Positions 45,913 to 58,211 of a stretch of 64,000 nt of DNA are shown one piece after another. Position numbers and translations under genes: made by a program. The stretch spans positions 1,203,956 to 1,267,955 of the forward strand of contig BCJJ01000002.1 in the NCBI GenBank assembly GCA_039545355.1. The letters run 5' to 3'. This DNA comes from Trichosporon coremiiforme (lineage: Eukaryota > Basidiomycota > Tremellomycetes > Trichosporonales > Trichosporonaceae). Numbering within the stretch: position 1 is the first letter of the stretch; each line of letters opens with the position of its first letter. The notes below the pieces were generated by a model. It searched no databases. It saw only the letters and a list, made by a program, of their open reading frames with translations, and was not told where the DNA came from.

Positions 45913-48900
45913 CTAGTTGCTCTTGAACATGTGCTTGAGGCGGCGGAACGGCCCTTCACGATGGTGTTCCCCCTCCTTTGCCTCCACCTTTTCCCTTTCC
46001 TTCTTCTTGGCCCTCTCGTCCGCGCGGATTCTAGCCGCATCGGACATGAGCTCGTTCCCGTTCCCGCCCAGCATGGTTGCCATCACGACCCACAGGCTGA
46101 GCGGGTGCGAATGGCTCGCGGGGCTGTCGGCCATGCCGCCTAGGAGCGCGAGACGGCGGCCCTCGGGCTGTGGTGTCAGCTAATCCAAGGGGAACAGGGA
46201 GCTTACCAAATCACGTCTAGACACTATGGCGGACGGGGGCGGCGCCTCGCCGTTCAGCGCCCATCCCCACGTACTTCCCAGGAGGTCTGTGTCGTCGCCT
46301 TCTGGGAATCCCTCGGAGGAGGAGGATGATCCCGAAGTGCTATCCCGGTCGTCCTCGTGTTCTCCGTGGTGATGCTCGTGCTCGGTTTCAGCGGGCTCGT
46401 CGGGCATCGACGACTTGATGTTCTCGCCGACCGAGACCCAGTTCTTCCTGATGCGTTCTGCGTCCTTATTCTTCGCCTTCTTCAGGTTGCGCTTGCGATG
46501 ACGAGCTACGCGTTTTCGCACACGGTGGAACTTGCGGTCACACTTCGCCTGTCCCTCGATGTACCGCATTGCCGGGCCCTCCTTGATGTAACCTGTCTCT
46601 GAGAGTGGCATCGTGCACGCTGGCAGCTGTTCCGCCGGCTCGAGTCCACGCACGTTGCCGCTGAAGTCAACGCGCTGCCGGATCATATTCCCGTCGGCGA
46701 AGGGCTGGAGTCAGCTATCAGGTGGCAAAAGAGGCTTACGCTCGGTCCGGCGTAAATGCCAGGCCAGCCGCAGGTGCCCGGCTTGTAGTGGTGCGCCCTG
46801 TCCTTGGGCTTGTTGTCGCCCGGGGAGCCGTCAGTCCATGATGGCCAGAGCATGGTCGACATGCGCGAGAAACGCAAGGTCTGCCGCTTGTCCTCGACCT
46901 TGACCTGGCGCAGGCGCTCCGTGATCATACTCGGGGACGGCATCTGCGAATCGTCCACGGGACTACTCATCTCCTGCGATAGTCCCGACTTGGGCGTCTC
47001 GACCAGCGGCTTGGTGATGAATCGTGTCTCTTGCACAGCTCTCCTCTTCGGCACGTTCGAGTCGCCTGTGTCGGCACGGGGCGTACCAGGTTCAATGTAC
47101 GTCACTGTGTCTGTTGTCATCGTCTCCTGAGTTCCCCGTCCTGGCGTCTCTGTTCCCGGCGTATCTGCCGGTGTAGATTCTTCGCTGGGCAAAGCGCCCG
47201 GTGCTCGTGGCGTGACGTAGCGGCAGAATGTGGCGATCGAGCGGTATGCGCCCCTCGCAGGCTTCGTCATGCTGAACAACGTCAAATCGTGTCCGACACC
47301 GTCGAAGACCTGCAGGTGCACTTCGGTCGGCTTGTGCTTCTCCTCAATGCCCTTCATTGATGGAAGAAGATCGCGGACGTCATCTCGAAGAGGATACTCG
47401 TCCGGCCGAGCGGCTTTATGGGCACTGGTGTCAGCTAGAATGGACTACCCTAGTAGCATACCAGTAGATGATCTCGTCGCGGAGCACCTCGTCGTCGCCG
47501 GCGAGGATGTACAGCGGTGGCAGCCCGCCAAGATACCCGAGAATGGGGCTGATCCAGGGGTGGCAAAGCTGCCCGTTGGTGCAGTACAGCTGGATCTGGG
47601 TGTCGACGACGACGGGCTCCTTGTACACATCCATCTTGATGCCACGGCCGACCTGCGCGAGGGTCGAGTTCTCGGCACCCATACTCCGCGGCTCGAGGTG
47701 CCAAAAGTTCTCGCTCGGGTTGATGCATGTCTGGTTGTGCGGTCCCTTGCTATCGGCCTTCCCGCACTTCTTCTCTTTTTCCTTTTCAGCAAACAAGTCG
47801 TGTAGCTTCCCACTGGCATCGGGGTCGCTGGTGTGGATCGACATTCTTCGCACCTGCTTGCGGGTACTGAAACGGCCGCCGTCGCTTTCACTGACATGTT
47901 CTTGATGCGGGTGCCGCATCTTGTGTACGGCCTCCTTCACCCTGATCGAGATGTTGTTCTGCATCTCTGCCGTGAGCTGAGTAGGAGGTGGAGGCCATAG
48001 TGAAGACGGTTTCTGGAGTCAGCTCGCGGTGTCTCTGTGGACATACGTGAATGAAACTGTACGCAGGGATCACGTCCTGTCGTCAGCTAGTCTATCTAAA
48101 GCGACGGTCTCACCGTATCAGTGTTCTCCAAGATGCTGGGGAAGCTGTGCGTCAGATCCGACCACTGCATGTCAGTAGGCACCTCACATCTGCACTTACT
48201 GGGCTGATCAGCACTGCTCCCGCTGGCAGCTCCAGCCCAGGTGTGTCACGGAGAATTTGGAGTAGAGCCCAGGTCAGGCCGCCGCCCGCCGAGTCACCAG
48301 CGATGATGATCTCCTTCGGGTTGACTGGCCGGTGAGGAGCATCCTTAGGGGGATTCACCAGATACAGGTAGGCCGCAAGGACGTCCTGGATCGCGCAGGG
48401 GAACGGGTACTGTGGCGCTTCTGCGCAAGATCAGCTACGTTACGTTGCGGCCGTCGCTCAGCCTTCGAAACCTACTTCGGTAATTGACCGCGAAGCATCG
48501 GCCGTGCATCTTGCGCGCAAAGCGCCAGATAGTGTACCGGTGGGTGTTGATAGATCCCCAATAGTAGGCTCCGCCGTGGACTAACGTCAGTGCTAGGCCA
48601 TTTGCGAAACTCACTGTACAACATGCAGCGCAGCTTGTCCATCTCAGGAATGACTGTAGTGTCGTTAGCGTCTCCCCACAAAGCAAGCCCTTGGGCACTC
48701 ACAGCCAGAGTCAAGCTCATCAACGCCTTCGGGCGCCGCCTGCGCTTCTTTCTCAACTAGCTTCTTAGGCGAAGTGCTCGTTCTCTTGGATTCCTGGCGC
48801 ATCTGGTGCTTGTGCCGCGTCTCCTCCCTCTCGGATCGCCTGTACTCGTCCTTCATGACGATCCACTCTGCTTCCACACCGTGGCCAGCTCGCACTTGCC

Positions 48901-49413
48901 ACCACTTGGAGCCTCCAGCGATCTTGTACGCCATCTCCTCACCGCCAAAGGCTTTGATCAAAAAGTCGGCCGACTGGCTGAGGCTCTGTTGCGGAATGAG
49001 GAGCCTGTGTATCGCAACCCATGGGGGTGCGGGCGTGCGAGTCGCTCCAAACTTCTGCAGGGATGCACATGTGTGACTGCGTGTTAGCCTCCAGCACTTT
49101 CACAGAGCCCACTCACTCATTCGCAATGTTGAGGAAGGTCTCGACGGTCAGCGCGACACAAAGAGAAAGAGCTCACTTTGCCGATCTCGAATGCTGGACG
49201 TCAGCTATGCAGGAACAGCTTCCAAGCTCACCTTCATCATACATGAGGTCTTCTGACCCGGCTGTTCGCTTGCCCTCTGCGTCTTTCTTCTTCGGCGTGA
49301 GGTAGTGTTCGAGGAAGGTCGCAAAAACAAGCGGCCCCGCTGTTCCGTCAGCTGTGGAGGATGATCGGTGACTAACCCATGGCGATGACCTGAGGCGCGA
49401 GTCCGTCCGGCAT
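45913..49413 (-). CDS. large alpha/beta hydrolase (HSL-like, alpha/beta-hydrolase-3)
   Basis: Fourteen exons give 997 aa: 49413-49377, 49339-49232, 49193-49177, 49139-49117, 49076-48703, 48653-48615, 48580-48476, 48420-48200, 48164-48114, 48076-48047, 48012-47462, 47424-46740, 46704-46207, 46167-45913. The hydrolase core carries the oxyanion motif HGGAYYWGS, the nucleophile elbow GDSAGGG, the acid region LAGDDEVLRDE and the His motif GVGHDLTLF. This is the hormone-sensitive-lipase class that hydrolyses esters or acylglycerols. A Lys/Arg-rich insert lies between residues about 125 and 185. The core is interrupted by an insertion with a Cys pair (KKCGKADSKGPHNQTC). A C-terminal extension of about 350 residues is Ser/Thr-rich and basic (KFHRVRKRVARHRKRNLKKA). 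Exon 3 is only 17 nt. The substrate is unknown. Confidence 0.88.
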
Positions 49414-49788
49414 GATGGCCGAAGGAGCTTGTTGTTGCGGTCTGACGAGTTGCTGAGGCCGTGCTTCAGAGAGAAAGAGAGATATGAGATGGATAGGGTT
49501 CGGAAAGTAAATACAGGAATGGTAAGATAACCCGACACAGAGGCATCTGAATGGCCTTGCTCTATCGGCCTCGCTCCGCACGCTCGGTGACGTCTGCTTC
49601 CCATCTCTTGAGATCTCACTACTCCTCGGCCATCTCCTGGTCCGGGGTCTCCGGACACCCACGTGGCACACGCATCATCATCGGCGGCATCAGCCACCCC
49701 TGACGCACTGCACGCCCAGCGTAGACAATCCCGGCTCTCAGTTATCCATTTAGTCAGCTATCTCTCTCGCATCAACAATCTATACACC
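49414..49788. other. divergent promoter (hydrolase / DOA1)
   Basis: 375 bp separates the two starts. I see no distinct element. Confidence 0.5.
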
Positions 49789-52512
49789 ATGGCCAAGCAG
49801 TATCAGCTAGCTTTCACTCTACACGGACACTCCTCCGACGTCCGAAACCTCTGCGTGCCCAACACCAAGGAGTCCGTCCTCCTCTCGGCGTCGCGGGATG
49901 GCTCGGCGATCGCCTGGGGACCCGGGTCGACCTCCAAGGACTGGGACGCCAAGGTCAGAGCCGAGGAGCTCGAGAGGAGATTCGTGAGCTGTGTGACGGC
50001 GGTGACGAACGGGGGTCAACGTAAGCTGCGTGTATTCCCCGCTATAGCTAACAACCCAGGGTACATGGTCACCGGCTCGTCATCAGGCATGCTGTCGAGC
50101 TACCCCCTTCCTCCCCTTGAATCCCAAGACGCGACACTCGACGCCCCGACACTCGAGCCGCAACACACCGTCATTGAGCATCGCAAGAATCTCTGCTGCA
50201 TCGACGCCAGCGCAAACGGGCTTCTCGTCTCCGGAAGCTGGGACAACACCGCCATCGTGTGGAGAGACTTCAAGAAGGCCGTCCACATCGAGGGCCATCA
50301 GCAGGCTGTCTGGGCTGTCCGCTTCGTTGGTGAAGACCGGATACTGACTGGTAAGCTGCTAACCACCTGATTCAGCTGACGCGCAGCCTCTGCGGACAAG
50401 ACGATCGTTCTACACTCGATCAACGTCGCCGCTGGCAAGTCGAAACCGCTGCAGAAGTACTCGGGACACACTGATTGCGTTCGTGGCTTGAGCTTGACGC
50501 CTGACGGAAAGGGTTTCTGGAGCTGTGGTAACGACGGCCTCGTCAACCTTTACTCCTTCGACAAGCCTTCCCCCATCCAAACGTTGTCGGGCCACACTTC
50601 GTTCGTGTACTCGGTGACGGCCTTCCCTGATGGCTCCGGCGCCATCAGTTCCGGCGAGGACGGTACTCTCCGCGTGTGGTCTAGTGAGCTTATCTTGCAT
50701 TCCTGCTTAGCTGACAACAGCTTCTGAACTGGTTCAGACTATTCCCCACCCGTCTCTGTCTCTTTGGTCCACTGCTATCGCGCCCATCCCCGGCTCCTCA
50801 AGCTATTACATCATCTCTTCCTCGGCCGATTCGAGCATCCGGTTCTTCAGCAATGAGGAGCAGTCCATGGCTCCCCAGAAGGACAGGGAAGACTGGGACC
50901 ACGAGGTTGCTCAGCGCAAGCTCGACAAGTGAGTTATTGGTTCGGAACGGTCGAACTGACAGTCAGGAGCCAGGTCGGCGACGTCAAGCGATCAGACCTT
51001 CCTGGTATGGAGGCCCTGGGACGACCAGGTGAGTTGACTAATGGAAGCGAGTCTAACTCTCAGGCAAGAAGGACGGACAGGTCATTATGATCAAGAACAA
51101 CGATAATGTCGAGGCGTACCAGTGGTCCGAGGCGAACACGACGTGGCAGCAGATCGGGCAGGTCGTCGATGCGATCGGCTCGGGCCGAAAGCAGCTGTAC
51201 GACGGGCAGGAGTACGACTACGTCTTCGACGTAGACATCCAGGACGGCGTGCCTCCGCTGAAGCTGCCGTACAACGTGACCGAGAACCCGTGGACGGCGG
51301 CGCAGCGCTTCCTCGAGAAGAACGAGCTGCCCTCTGGCTATGCAGAGCAGGTCGTTGACTTCATCCAGAAGAACACTGGCGGTGTGCAGCTCGGCACTGG
51401 CGGCGGCAACGACACCTACGCCGACCCTCTGACCGGCGGATCGCGTTACACTGGCGCCTCGACTGGCGGCGGCAACCAGTCCTGGGGCGGTGACCCGTAC
51501 ACGGGCGGCGGTGCGTACTCGACGCAGTCCGCGCAGCCCTCCGTCCGCGTTCTGCCCGTCAGGACGTACCTGTCGTTCAAGAAGATCAACCCACAGGCGG
51601 CGCTCGGCAAGGTGAACGAGTTCAACGAGGCGATGAAGTCGTCGTCACCTGATCTGGTGCTGAGCGCCGCCGACGAGGCATCACTGAAGGCTGTTGTCGA
51701 CATCCTGACCGCCGATCAGCCGGCGAAGAAGGAAAAGTGGCAGCCTGCCGCGCTTCTCTCTGCCGCCGTCAAGTGGCCCGAGGACAGGCGCTTCCCTCGT
51801 GAGTTGTGCTTCGGACGGTTTTGAACTGACATCAGTGATTGACCTCATTCGCGCCGTCGCTCTCCTGTCGCCCGCGCTTGGTTCGGTCGCCACTGTCCCT
51901 ATCGATCTCCTGCAGGCTGCCGGATGGGGCGAGCCGTGGAACGCGAGCAAGCCGCGCGCGACGAACCAGCTGCTCGCGATGCGCGCTCTTGCTAACCTCT
52001 TCAGCACGGCGCAGGGCCGTGCGGTCATGGCCGCGGCAGGACAGGCTGGCGTGCTGGCGGAGCTGCGTAGGGGTAGGCAGTGGGACCAGGTCGGCAACGC
52101 AAAGCAGCCGCTCGCCACGATTGCCCTTAAGTGAGTTTGGCACGCCTTTCGACAATTGACACCAGCTACTCAATCCTCGCGCTTGACGGTGGGCTCAAGG
52201 ACGCGAACGGTATGCTGGCTCTGATCAACCACGTAAGCTTTCATGAGTTGGTATCTTTAGCTGACACCAGATCCTCGACAACGAGACCACAGATAGTGAG
52301 ACGATCTACCGCGCCGGTGTCGCGCTGGGCAACCTGGTAAGCTCTCTTGTTCTTGGGTTGAAAGCTGACATCAGCTTTCGTCTCCTGCCACTGGCTCGCT
52401 CCCCGTCGGCGACGTGCAGAACGCGAAGAGCCTCCTTCTGACCCGTGCCAGCGCGTTCGGCGAGAAGCGCCTGACGGACCTCGCGCTTGAGGTTAGCCAG
52501 CTCGCGTCGTAG
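49789..52512 (+). CDS. DOA1: DOA1/UFD3/PLAA-like ubiquitin-binding Cdc48 adaptor
   Basis: Ten exons (49789-50020, 50060-50350, 50387-50683, 50721-50928, 50967-51028, 51064-51798, 51836-52130, 52166-52232, 52271-52336, 52375-52512) give 796 aa. Seven WD40 repeats come first (LHGHSSDVRNL, SGHTDCVRGLS, SGHTSFVYSV and others). A PFU domain follows (GQEYDYVFDVDIQDG, AAQRFLEKNELPSGYAEQV), then a Gly-rich linker (GGGNQSWGGDPYTGGGAYS) and a C-terminal PUL domain of Armadillo-type repeats (RALANLFSTAQGRAVM). Doa1 binds ubiquitin through PFU and Cdc48 through PUL and works in ubiquitin recycling and mitochondrial quality control. Exon 4 starts at 50721, giving TSELVQTIPHPSLSLW as in the family. The intron at 51029-51063 is only 35 nt. 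Confidence 0.96.
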
Positions 52513-52641
52513 GTTTGATTAGCTTTAGAAGAAGGAAGTATTAGAAGTCTCGAGAAAACAGGTACATGCATAAGGTACATCTAGGCCTTGGCCGAAATCT
52601 ATGAACAGGAACAGGCTGGGAGTGCATCACTCAACCAGCTT

Positions 52642-53862
52642 TTAGATAGCGCCAGCGGCAACGGCGGCGTGGGCGGAGCGCTCCATCCCGGTCGTGTTGC
52701 CCTTGGCAGTGAGCGAGTCGAGAGGGTTGAACTGGTCGGTCGAGTTCTCGTACTCCCACATGTCGAGGGCGACCTGGCAGGACTCACGGACGACGAGAGG
52801 GGCGTCCTGCTTGACGGCCCACTCGCGCAGGATGGCGAGCACACCGCCCTCAGGCAGCGGCTCGTCGTCCTTGCTCATGTCGGCGTCGGTGCCATCGGAG
52901 GCAATACCGCCGAGCGCCTCGGCAGCCTCGTGACGCACCATGTCCTCCTCCTTGTCGTCCTTGAGGACCTTGAGCAGGCTGGGAATCGAGTGCGGGGAGC
53001 AGAGCTGGCCGAAGATGTACGCGATCTCGTGCCTAAACAGAGCAGAGTTGTCGCCGAAACCCTCAGCCAGGGCGCGGACGGCGTCGCGCGACGCGCCGCC
53101 ATAGTCGCGCAGACCGAACATGGCGCGGTAGCGCTTGAAGAGGGGCTGGGACTCGTCAAGGAGCACGGCCTTAAGCTCCTCGACCGGCTTCTTCTCGGAC
53201 GACGGGGCGGGGTCGATGGTGGGGTAGTCCGGGTTCGGGACGCGCGCGAGGCCCTCGGGGGTGTGGTCGTACTCGATCTTGTCGACTGCGATCTCGCACG
53301 TCTCCCGAACCTCACGGGCGGGGTCGTTCAGGTGCGAACGGAGACAGGCGAGCGAGGACTCGTCGGAAATGGCACCGAGAGCCTCGGCGGCCTCGTGCCG
53401 GACCATCGCGCAATGCTTGCCATCGGGGTTGTTGAGGACGTTCTCGAGGATCGGAACCGCGGTTGAAGACTTAAGCTGGCCGAGAACGTACGCGAGCTCG
53501 TGCTTCAGGAGCGGGGAGGGGTCCTCGAGGCCTGGGCGTTAGCTTCTAGGCAAAGTTGAACAGCTAGTGAAGGCGGCCCAGCTCTGCACCCAGAGGAAGG
53601 ACGCTCCAACGTGACCGGAATAGAGTAGGGAGTAATGCGGGATGTGGAATGGGAGACAACGGTCTGAATGGGAGAGACAACGATCTGGTAGCCTTCCGAT
53701 GGCAGACTCACCCTCAGCAATAATGTTGATGACCTCGTCACCACCAACGGCCTTCAGCATGAAGAGCGCGCGGAAGCGCTCGTGCAGCTCCGTCTTGCCA
53801 GAGGTGTTGAGGAGCGTGGCGCGGAGCGCCGCCATCTGCTCGGGCGTGACCTGGACGGACAT
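52642..53862 (-). CDS. LIA1: deoxyhypusine hydroxylase
   Basis: Two exons (53862-53712 and 53531-52642) give 346 aa. It is built of HEAT-like repeats in two halves, with the four iron-binding His-Glu pairs: LLKHELAYVLGQ, MVRHEAAEALGAI, LFRHEIAYIFGQL and MVRHEAAEALGGI. The halves are joined by the usual linker (DPAPSSEKKPVEELKAVLLD). The enzyme completes hypusine formation on eIF5A. Length is as expected. The C-terminal Ala-rich tail (SAHAAVAAGAI) is not part of the catalytic fold. It shares a 287-bp promoter with the SelO gene. Confidence 0.97.
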
Positions 53863-54149
53863 TTTGATGGTTGGGTGAAGTTATCAGATAACAACAGCCA
53901 TCCACCTGTTGATCCTCCCCCACGCCGTGGCGGGTGGTCGAGGCGTTGCAAAAATCCCGGCGACGAGCGTGGGAGACTTGGCATCGGGTTTTGCCACCCG
54001 ACCATTACGAGACCATGACATTACCGCTCCAAGCCGCCGGACCCTGGAAGAGTGGAGGCCGTCTCACGCCGCTGCGGGGGAACGGTCATGGTTACTAATC
54101 TCGCTAGACCAGCACCTCCGGTGACGGCCAAGTCGCAACTACACACTTC

Positions 54150-56339
54150 ATGCGCTTGACAGCAATCATGTCCTCCGCGAAGACGCTGAAGCCGATCCAC
54201 CGCCTTCCCCTAGCACGGCAGACGCTGCAGGGCGCCCTCTCGCAGCTGCCGCTCGAGGACCAGCCCTCCGCCCAGCGTATCAGCACTACCTTTTCCCCTA
54301 CGACGAAGGGAGTTTGGGCGCGCACCCTCCCGCTGTGGGACAACTGGCCAATCCGAATTACGAAGGAGGATGCCCTTGCCCTTGGCTGTGATGTCGACAA
54401 GGGCGAGAAGATCAGCGCCGAAGCCGTCCTGGGTAGGTGGGACCTGCAGCCCGGCGAGAAACAGGACAACGGCCTCGAGCTGAAGAGCTCGCCACACAGA
54501 CTCAAGATGGCCCCCGTCCTCCTCGGCCTCTGCGAGAAGACAGTGCAAGACTGCTTCCCCGAGCTCGACGTTGGTGACGCCGCCAAGGCGGACGCACCGA
54601 CAGACGTCGAAGGTGGCGACGAGGCGAGGCAGGCGCTCGTCAACGTGCTGAGTGGGAGGAAGGTGCTCGAGGGCGAGAAGTACGTGCCCTGGTCGACACG
54701 GTACTGCGGGCATCAGTTTGGTGTCTGGGCAGGCCAGCTCGGCGACGGCCGCGCGATCTCGGTCCTCGAAACGGAGGGGCCGAACGGTCGCCAGGAGATT
54801 CAGCTGAAGGGCGCAGGCCGGACACCGTTCGCGCGCGCGGCTGACGGTCTCGCCGTGCTGCGTTCCAGTGTGCGCGAGTACCTTGGTTGTGAGGGTGAGT
54901 GTTCTCTGTCGATGTTTAAGCTTCGTTCTCTTCGTCGTGTAAGCTGACTTCAGCCGTCAATGCCCTCGGTATCCCCTCAACACGGGCGCTGGCGATCCTA
55001 ACCTCTCCCGTCCGTGTCATGCGCGAGCAGGGCCCCGAGCCCTCCTCTCTTATTACCCGTGTGGCACCCACTTTCTTGCGCATCGGGCACTTCGAGGCGA
55101 TGAACCCGGGCGAGGCAGCGAAAAATTCGCACCAGGTTTTCTTTGGAGGTGGCTGGAAGTCCTCGGTCGAAGACGAGGCGGACAAGAACGACGCTCTCGG
55201 TGGTGAAGGCTCCCTCGACGGGCTGCGCGACCTGACCCTGTGGGCAAAGGAGGTCATGGGGATGAAGGACGCGACGGTGAACGAGTGGTTCATCGACGTT
55301 GTGCGCCGCAACGCCGAGACTGTCGCGCAGTGGCAGGTGTACGGGTTCATGCACGGTGTGCTGAACACGGACAACATCAGCATCATGGGTCTCACGATTG
55401 ACTACGGACCGTACGCGTTCATGGACGTCTTCGACCAGAACCACATCTGCAACCATTCCGACCCCGGGGGTCTGTACAGCTACAAGGGCCAGCCGGAGCG
55501 GGTGCTCTTCGCGCTCGACAGTCTCGCGTCCTCCCTCCTTCCCATTCTAGGATATGAGGCGCAAAACGGCAAGATCCCCGACGCGGGGTGGGGCGAAAAC
55601 GCGACCCCGGACGACTTGCGCGGCTGGGAGGCGGCGGGCCTCGAGTCTATCAAGACCTGGAGCGATCTGTACAACCAGATCGAGAGCATGGCTGAGCGCT
55701 CCGGTTGGCAGAAGCGCTTCGGCCTCCCGTCGTACCGCGACACAGACGACCGCGACATCGTCAAGGACTTCCAATACCTGCTGCACGGGTACGACATTGA
55801 CTTTGGCGCTGCGCTGCGCCAGCTATCCTTCTTCCGCACCTCCAAGGCAGACGACAAGGAGTACCTCAAGGCCCAGGCGAAGCTGTGGATCAAGCAGGCG
55901 ACGAACGACCTAATGCCCGACATCGTCAGCCGGACCGAGGAGGGCATTGTGGCCTGGCTCCAGACGTACGCGAAGCGCGTGAACGAGGAGAAGGAACAGT
56001 TCGACGAGGAAGAGCGCCTGAAGAAGATGCAGGAGGCCAACCCCCGCTTCGTCCTCAGACAGTGGGTGCTCGAGGACACGATCAAGAAGATGGAGGACGC
56101 ACTCGAGAAGGAGGACGTGCCCGAGGCGCGTCGCGTGCTCCAGCGCGTGCTTTATGTGAGTTAATTAGCCGCAAGCGACAACTGACAACCAGCTCTCGAC
56201 CAACCCCTTCAAGCCATACGGCGAGGACAAGGACGGTGTCATCGCTGAAAACCTCTCGGGCGAGGAGGCGGAGCAGGCCACTCTCTGTGGCCTGGGCCCC
56301 AAGAGCATGCTCGGGTTCCAGTGCAGCTGCAGCAGTTAG
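54150..56339 (+). CDS. SelO-family protein adenylyltransferase (Cys form)
   Basis: Three exons (54150-54894, 54954-56155, 56193-56339) give 697 aa. The SelO pseudokinase-fold enzyme transfers AMP from ATP to protein side chains and in yeast (Fmp40) responds to oxidative stress in mitochondria. Present are RYCGHQFGVWAGQLGDGRAI, EIQLKGAGRTPFARAADG with the inverted ATP site Lys, VLRSSVREYL, and GFMHGVLNTDNISIMGLTID with the metal-binding Asn-Asp pair and DYGPYAFMD. The protein ends CSCSS, where animal SelO has CSUSS, so the selenocysteine is replaced by Cys. Two starts are possible (54150 or the MSSAKT Met at 54168). Confidence 0.95.
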
Positions 56340-56432
56340 AGATGGCCAGCAGACAAGAGTAGATCAAGTCGTAGAGCGATGATGCAGCCTTAAGAGTACA
56401 GATATGCATGGGAACACGGGGCTGAATCTACA

Positions 56433-57678
56433 CTAAACCACACGGCGCTTGCTAGGCGACCGGGAGCGCGATCTCCTCCTCTCGTGTCCGCGGTCGCGGT
56501 CGCGGTCGTCATATCGCGATGAGCCGCCGTAGCGGTCACGCTCTTGGTCGCGGTCGTCATACCGCGACGACCCTCCATAGCGGTCGCGCCTGTCGCGGTC
56601 GCCGTACCGGTCGCTGCGATCGCCGTACCTGTCTCCTCCGGCGGGCGGGCGGTCGTCGTAGCGCATCGCTGGTCCGCGGTCGCGCGGGTCCTCGGTGACC
56701 TCGCCCGCCTCGCGCTTCGGGTCGTCCGGGTGGCTGCTGATCGGGAACGGGGGCACGCGGCCAGGCGGCGGGCCCGGCGGCGGTGCCGCAGACGGAGGTG
56801 GACCCGTACGCGGCGGGCCGCGCATGCGCTCCTCGGCCCACTGGGCCATGAGCTTGCGCAGCTCGTGGAAACCGAGGTGCATCTTTCCTCCGAAGTGGTC
56901 CGCGAGACGCTTGTCCGAGTCGAGCACCGAGAGCATGGCACCACAGATCTCGCACACGCGCAGCTTCTGATGTCCCGAAGCGCCGGCGTTCTCGTCCAGG
57001 ATCTTCAGCTCCTTCTCCTTGTCCGTCTTGAGCTGCTTCAGCGCCTCGACGGCCTCGAGCCGCTCCATCGACTCCTCGATCTTGCCCGCCTCACCGAGCT
57101 TCTCGATCTCCTCCGTTCCGTTCTGTATCGAAAGCTCAATCTCGCCAATCTCCTTCATCAGGTCGATCGTCTTCCGGTTCTCCTCGGGCGTCTTCTCGAG
57201 CTTGCGTTGCGACGCGCGGATGCGCCGGTCGCACTCTTCCACATACTGGTAGATGTTCGCCTCGTGCTCCTGCTTGAACTGCAGGATGCGCGGGTCGTTC
57301 GGCGTAGCGGCCTGCGCCTCCTTGAACTGCTTGAGGATGCGCTCGCTGTGCGTCTTCGGGCACGCGCCAAGGTCCATTTTCTGAAACGTCAGTTTCGCAC
57401 GCTTCCATAGTAACTCACGGTGTTCGAAAATGTGTCGTGCAGACAGGTGCCGAAGAGGTAGTCGCGGCACACCTTCGCGTCCCACCAGTCCAGGTTTGGC
57501 GGGTTGAATCCCATCGCCTCGGGACCCATCATTTGCTGTTGGCGGGATCGAAATCAGGACAAAGGAAGGTAGAGTTGGAGATCGGGGAACAAACGCGCGC
57601 GGTCAGCATCGAGCTCACAGAAAAGACTGGGGGACTCACCTCGAGCAGCTTGCGCTGCATCTCTGCCATCTTACCCAT
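56433..57678 (-). CDS. LUC7: LUC7-like U1 snRNP splicing factor
   Basis: Three exons (57678-57640, 57535-57419, 57380-56433) give 367 aa. The first zinc finger (CCCH type) spans the second intron: VCRDYLFGTC...ACPKTH. A long helix (about residues 65-170) with EEIEKLGEAGKIEESMERL is followed by a C2H2 finger (VCEICGAMLSVLDSDKRLADH...KMHLGFH). The C-terminus is Pro-rich and then RS/RD-rich with RYGDRDRRDRYGGSSRYDDRD repeats (about 285-360). LUC7 proteins sit in U1 snRNP and influence 5' splice-site choice, which matters in a genome with many short introns. Confidence 0.95.
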
Positions 57679-58211
57679 TTTTGCACTCGTCTCCTACTCG
57701 GTTACGGGCCAGAGGCGTGTAAGGGCGAAGTAATCCACGTTGAAGGCGAGTCCGAGATTGTTGATGCAAGGTGAGCAGCGCCGGTCAGTCGCTGGCCGCC
57801 GAAACCGAATTTGCTCCCGCTCCTCCATCCAACAGCCGTGCCTGAAATCGACACCGAGGAAGGCGTCATGGCGAGCAACGGCGTCAGCGAGGTTGACAAT
57901 ATACAGTTGATCTTGCTAATCACCAAGATGCTGTCTATGGCCCGCAATCACTCTCAAGTTCAATACCACCGGTATGCTAATTCCAGATTTGTCAACGCAA
58001 ACTGCTGTACCTCAGCGAACGACTCTCTTGTCCTGTTCCAGAGCACCTGCTGCTCTCGTGTGCACAACGATCGAGCATACATTCGACGGTTGGGAGCCTT
58101 TCCACCCCGGATACAAGAACAAAAACCACTGAAACCTATTGACTTCTGACGTTTGTGTCTCACGACACCCGACAACCTTCCTCTCGTCTCCGGCTTTCCA
58201 CTAGCGTGCGC
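57679..58211. other. intergenic region (LUC7 / aquaporin-like)
   Basis: 533 bp lies upstream of LUC7. I see no supported gene or repeat. Confidence 0.5.
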
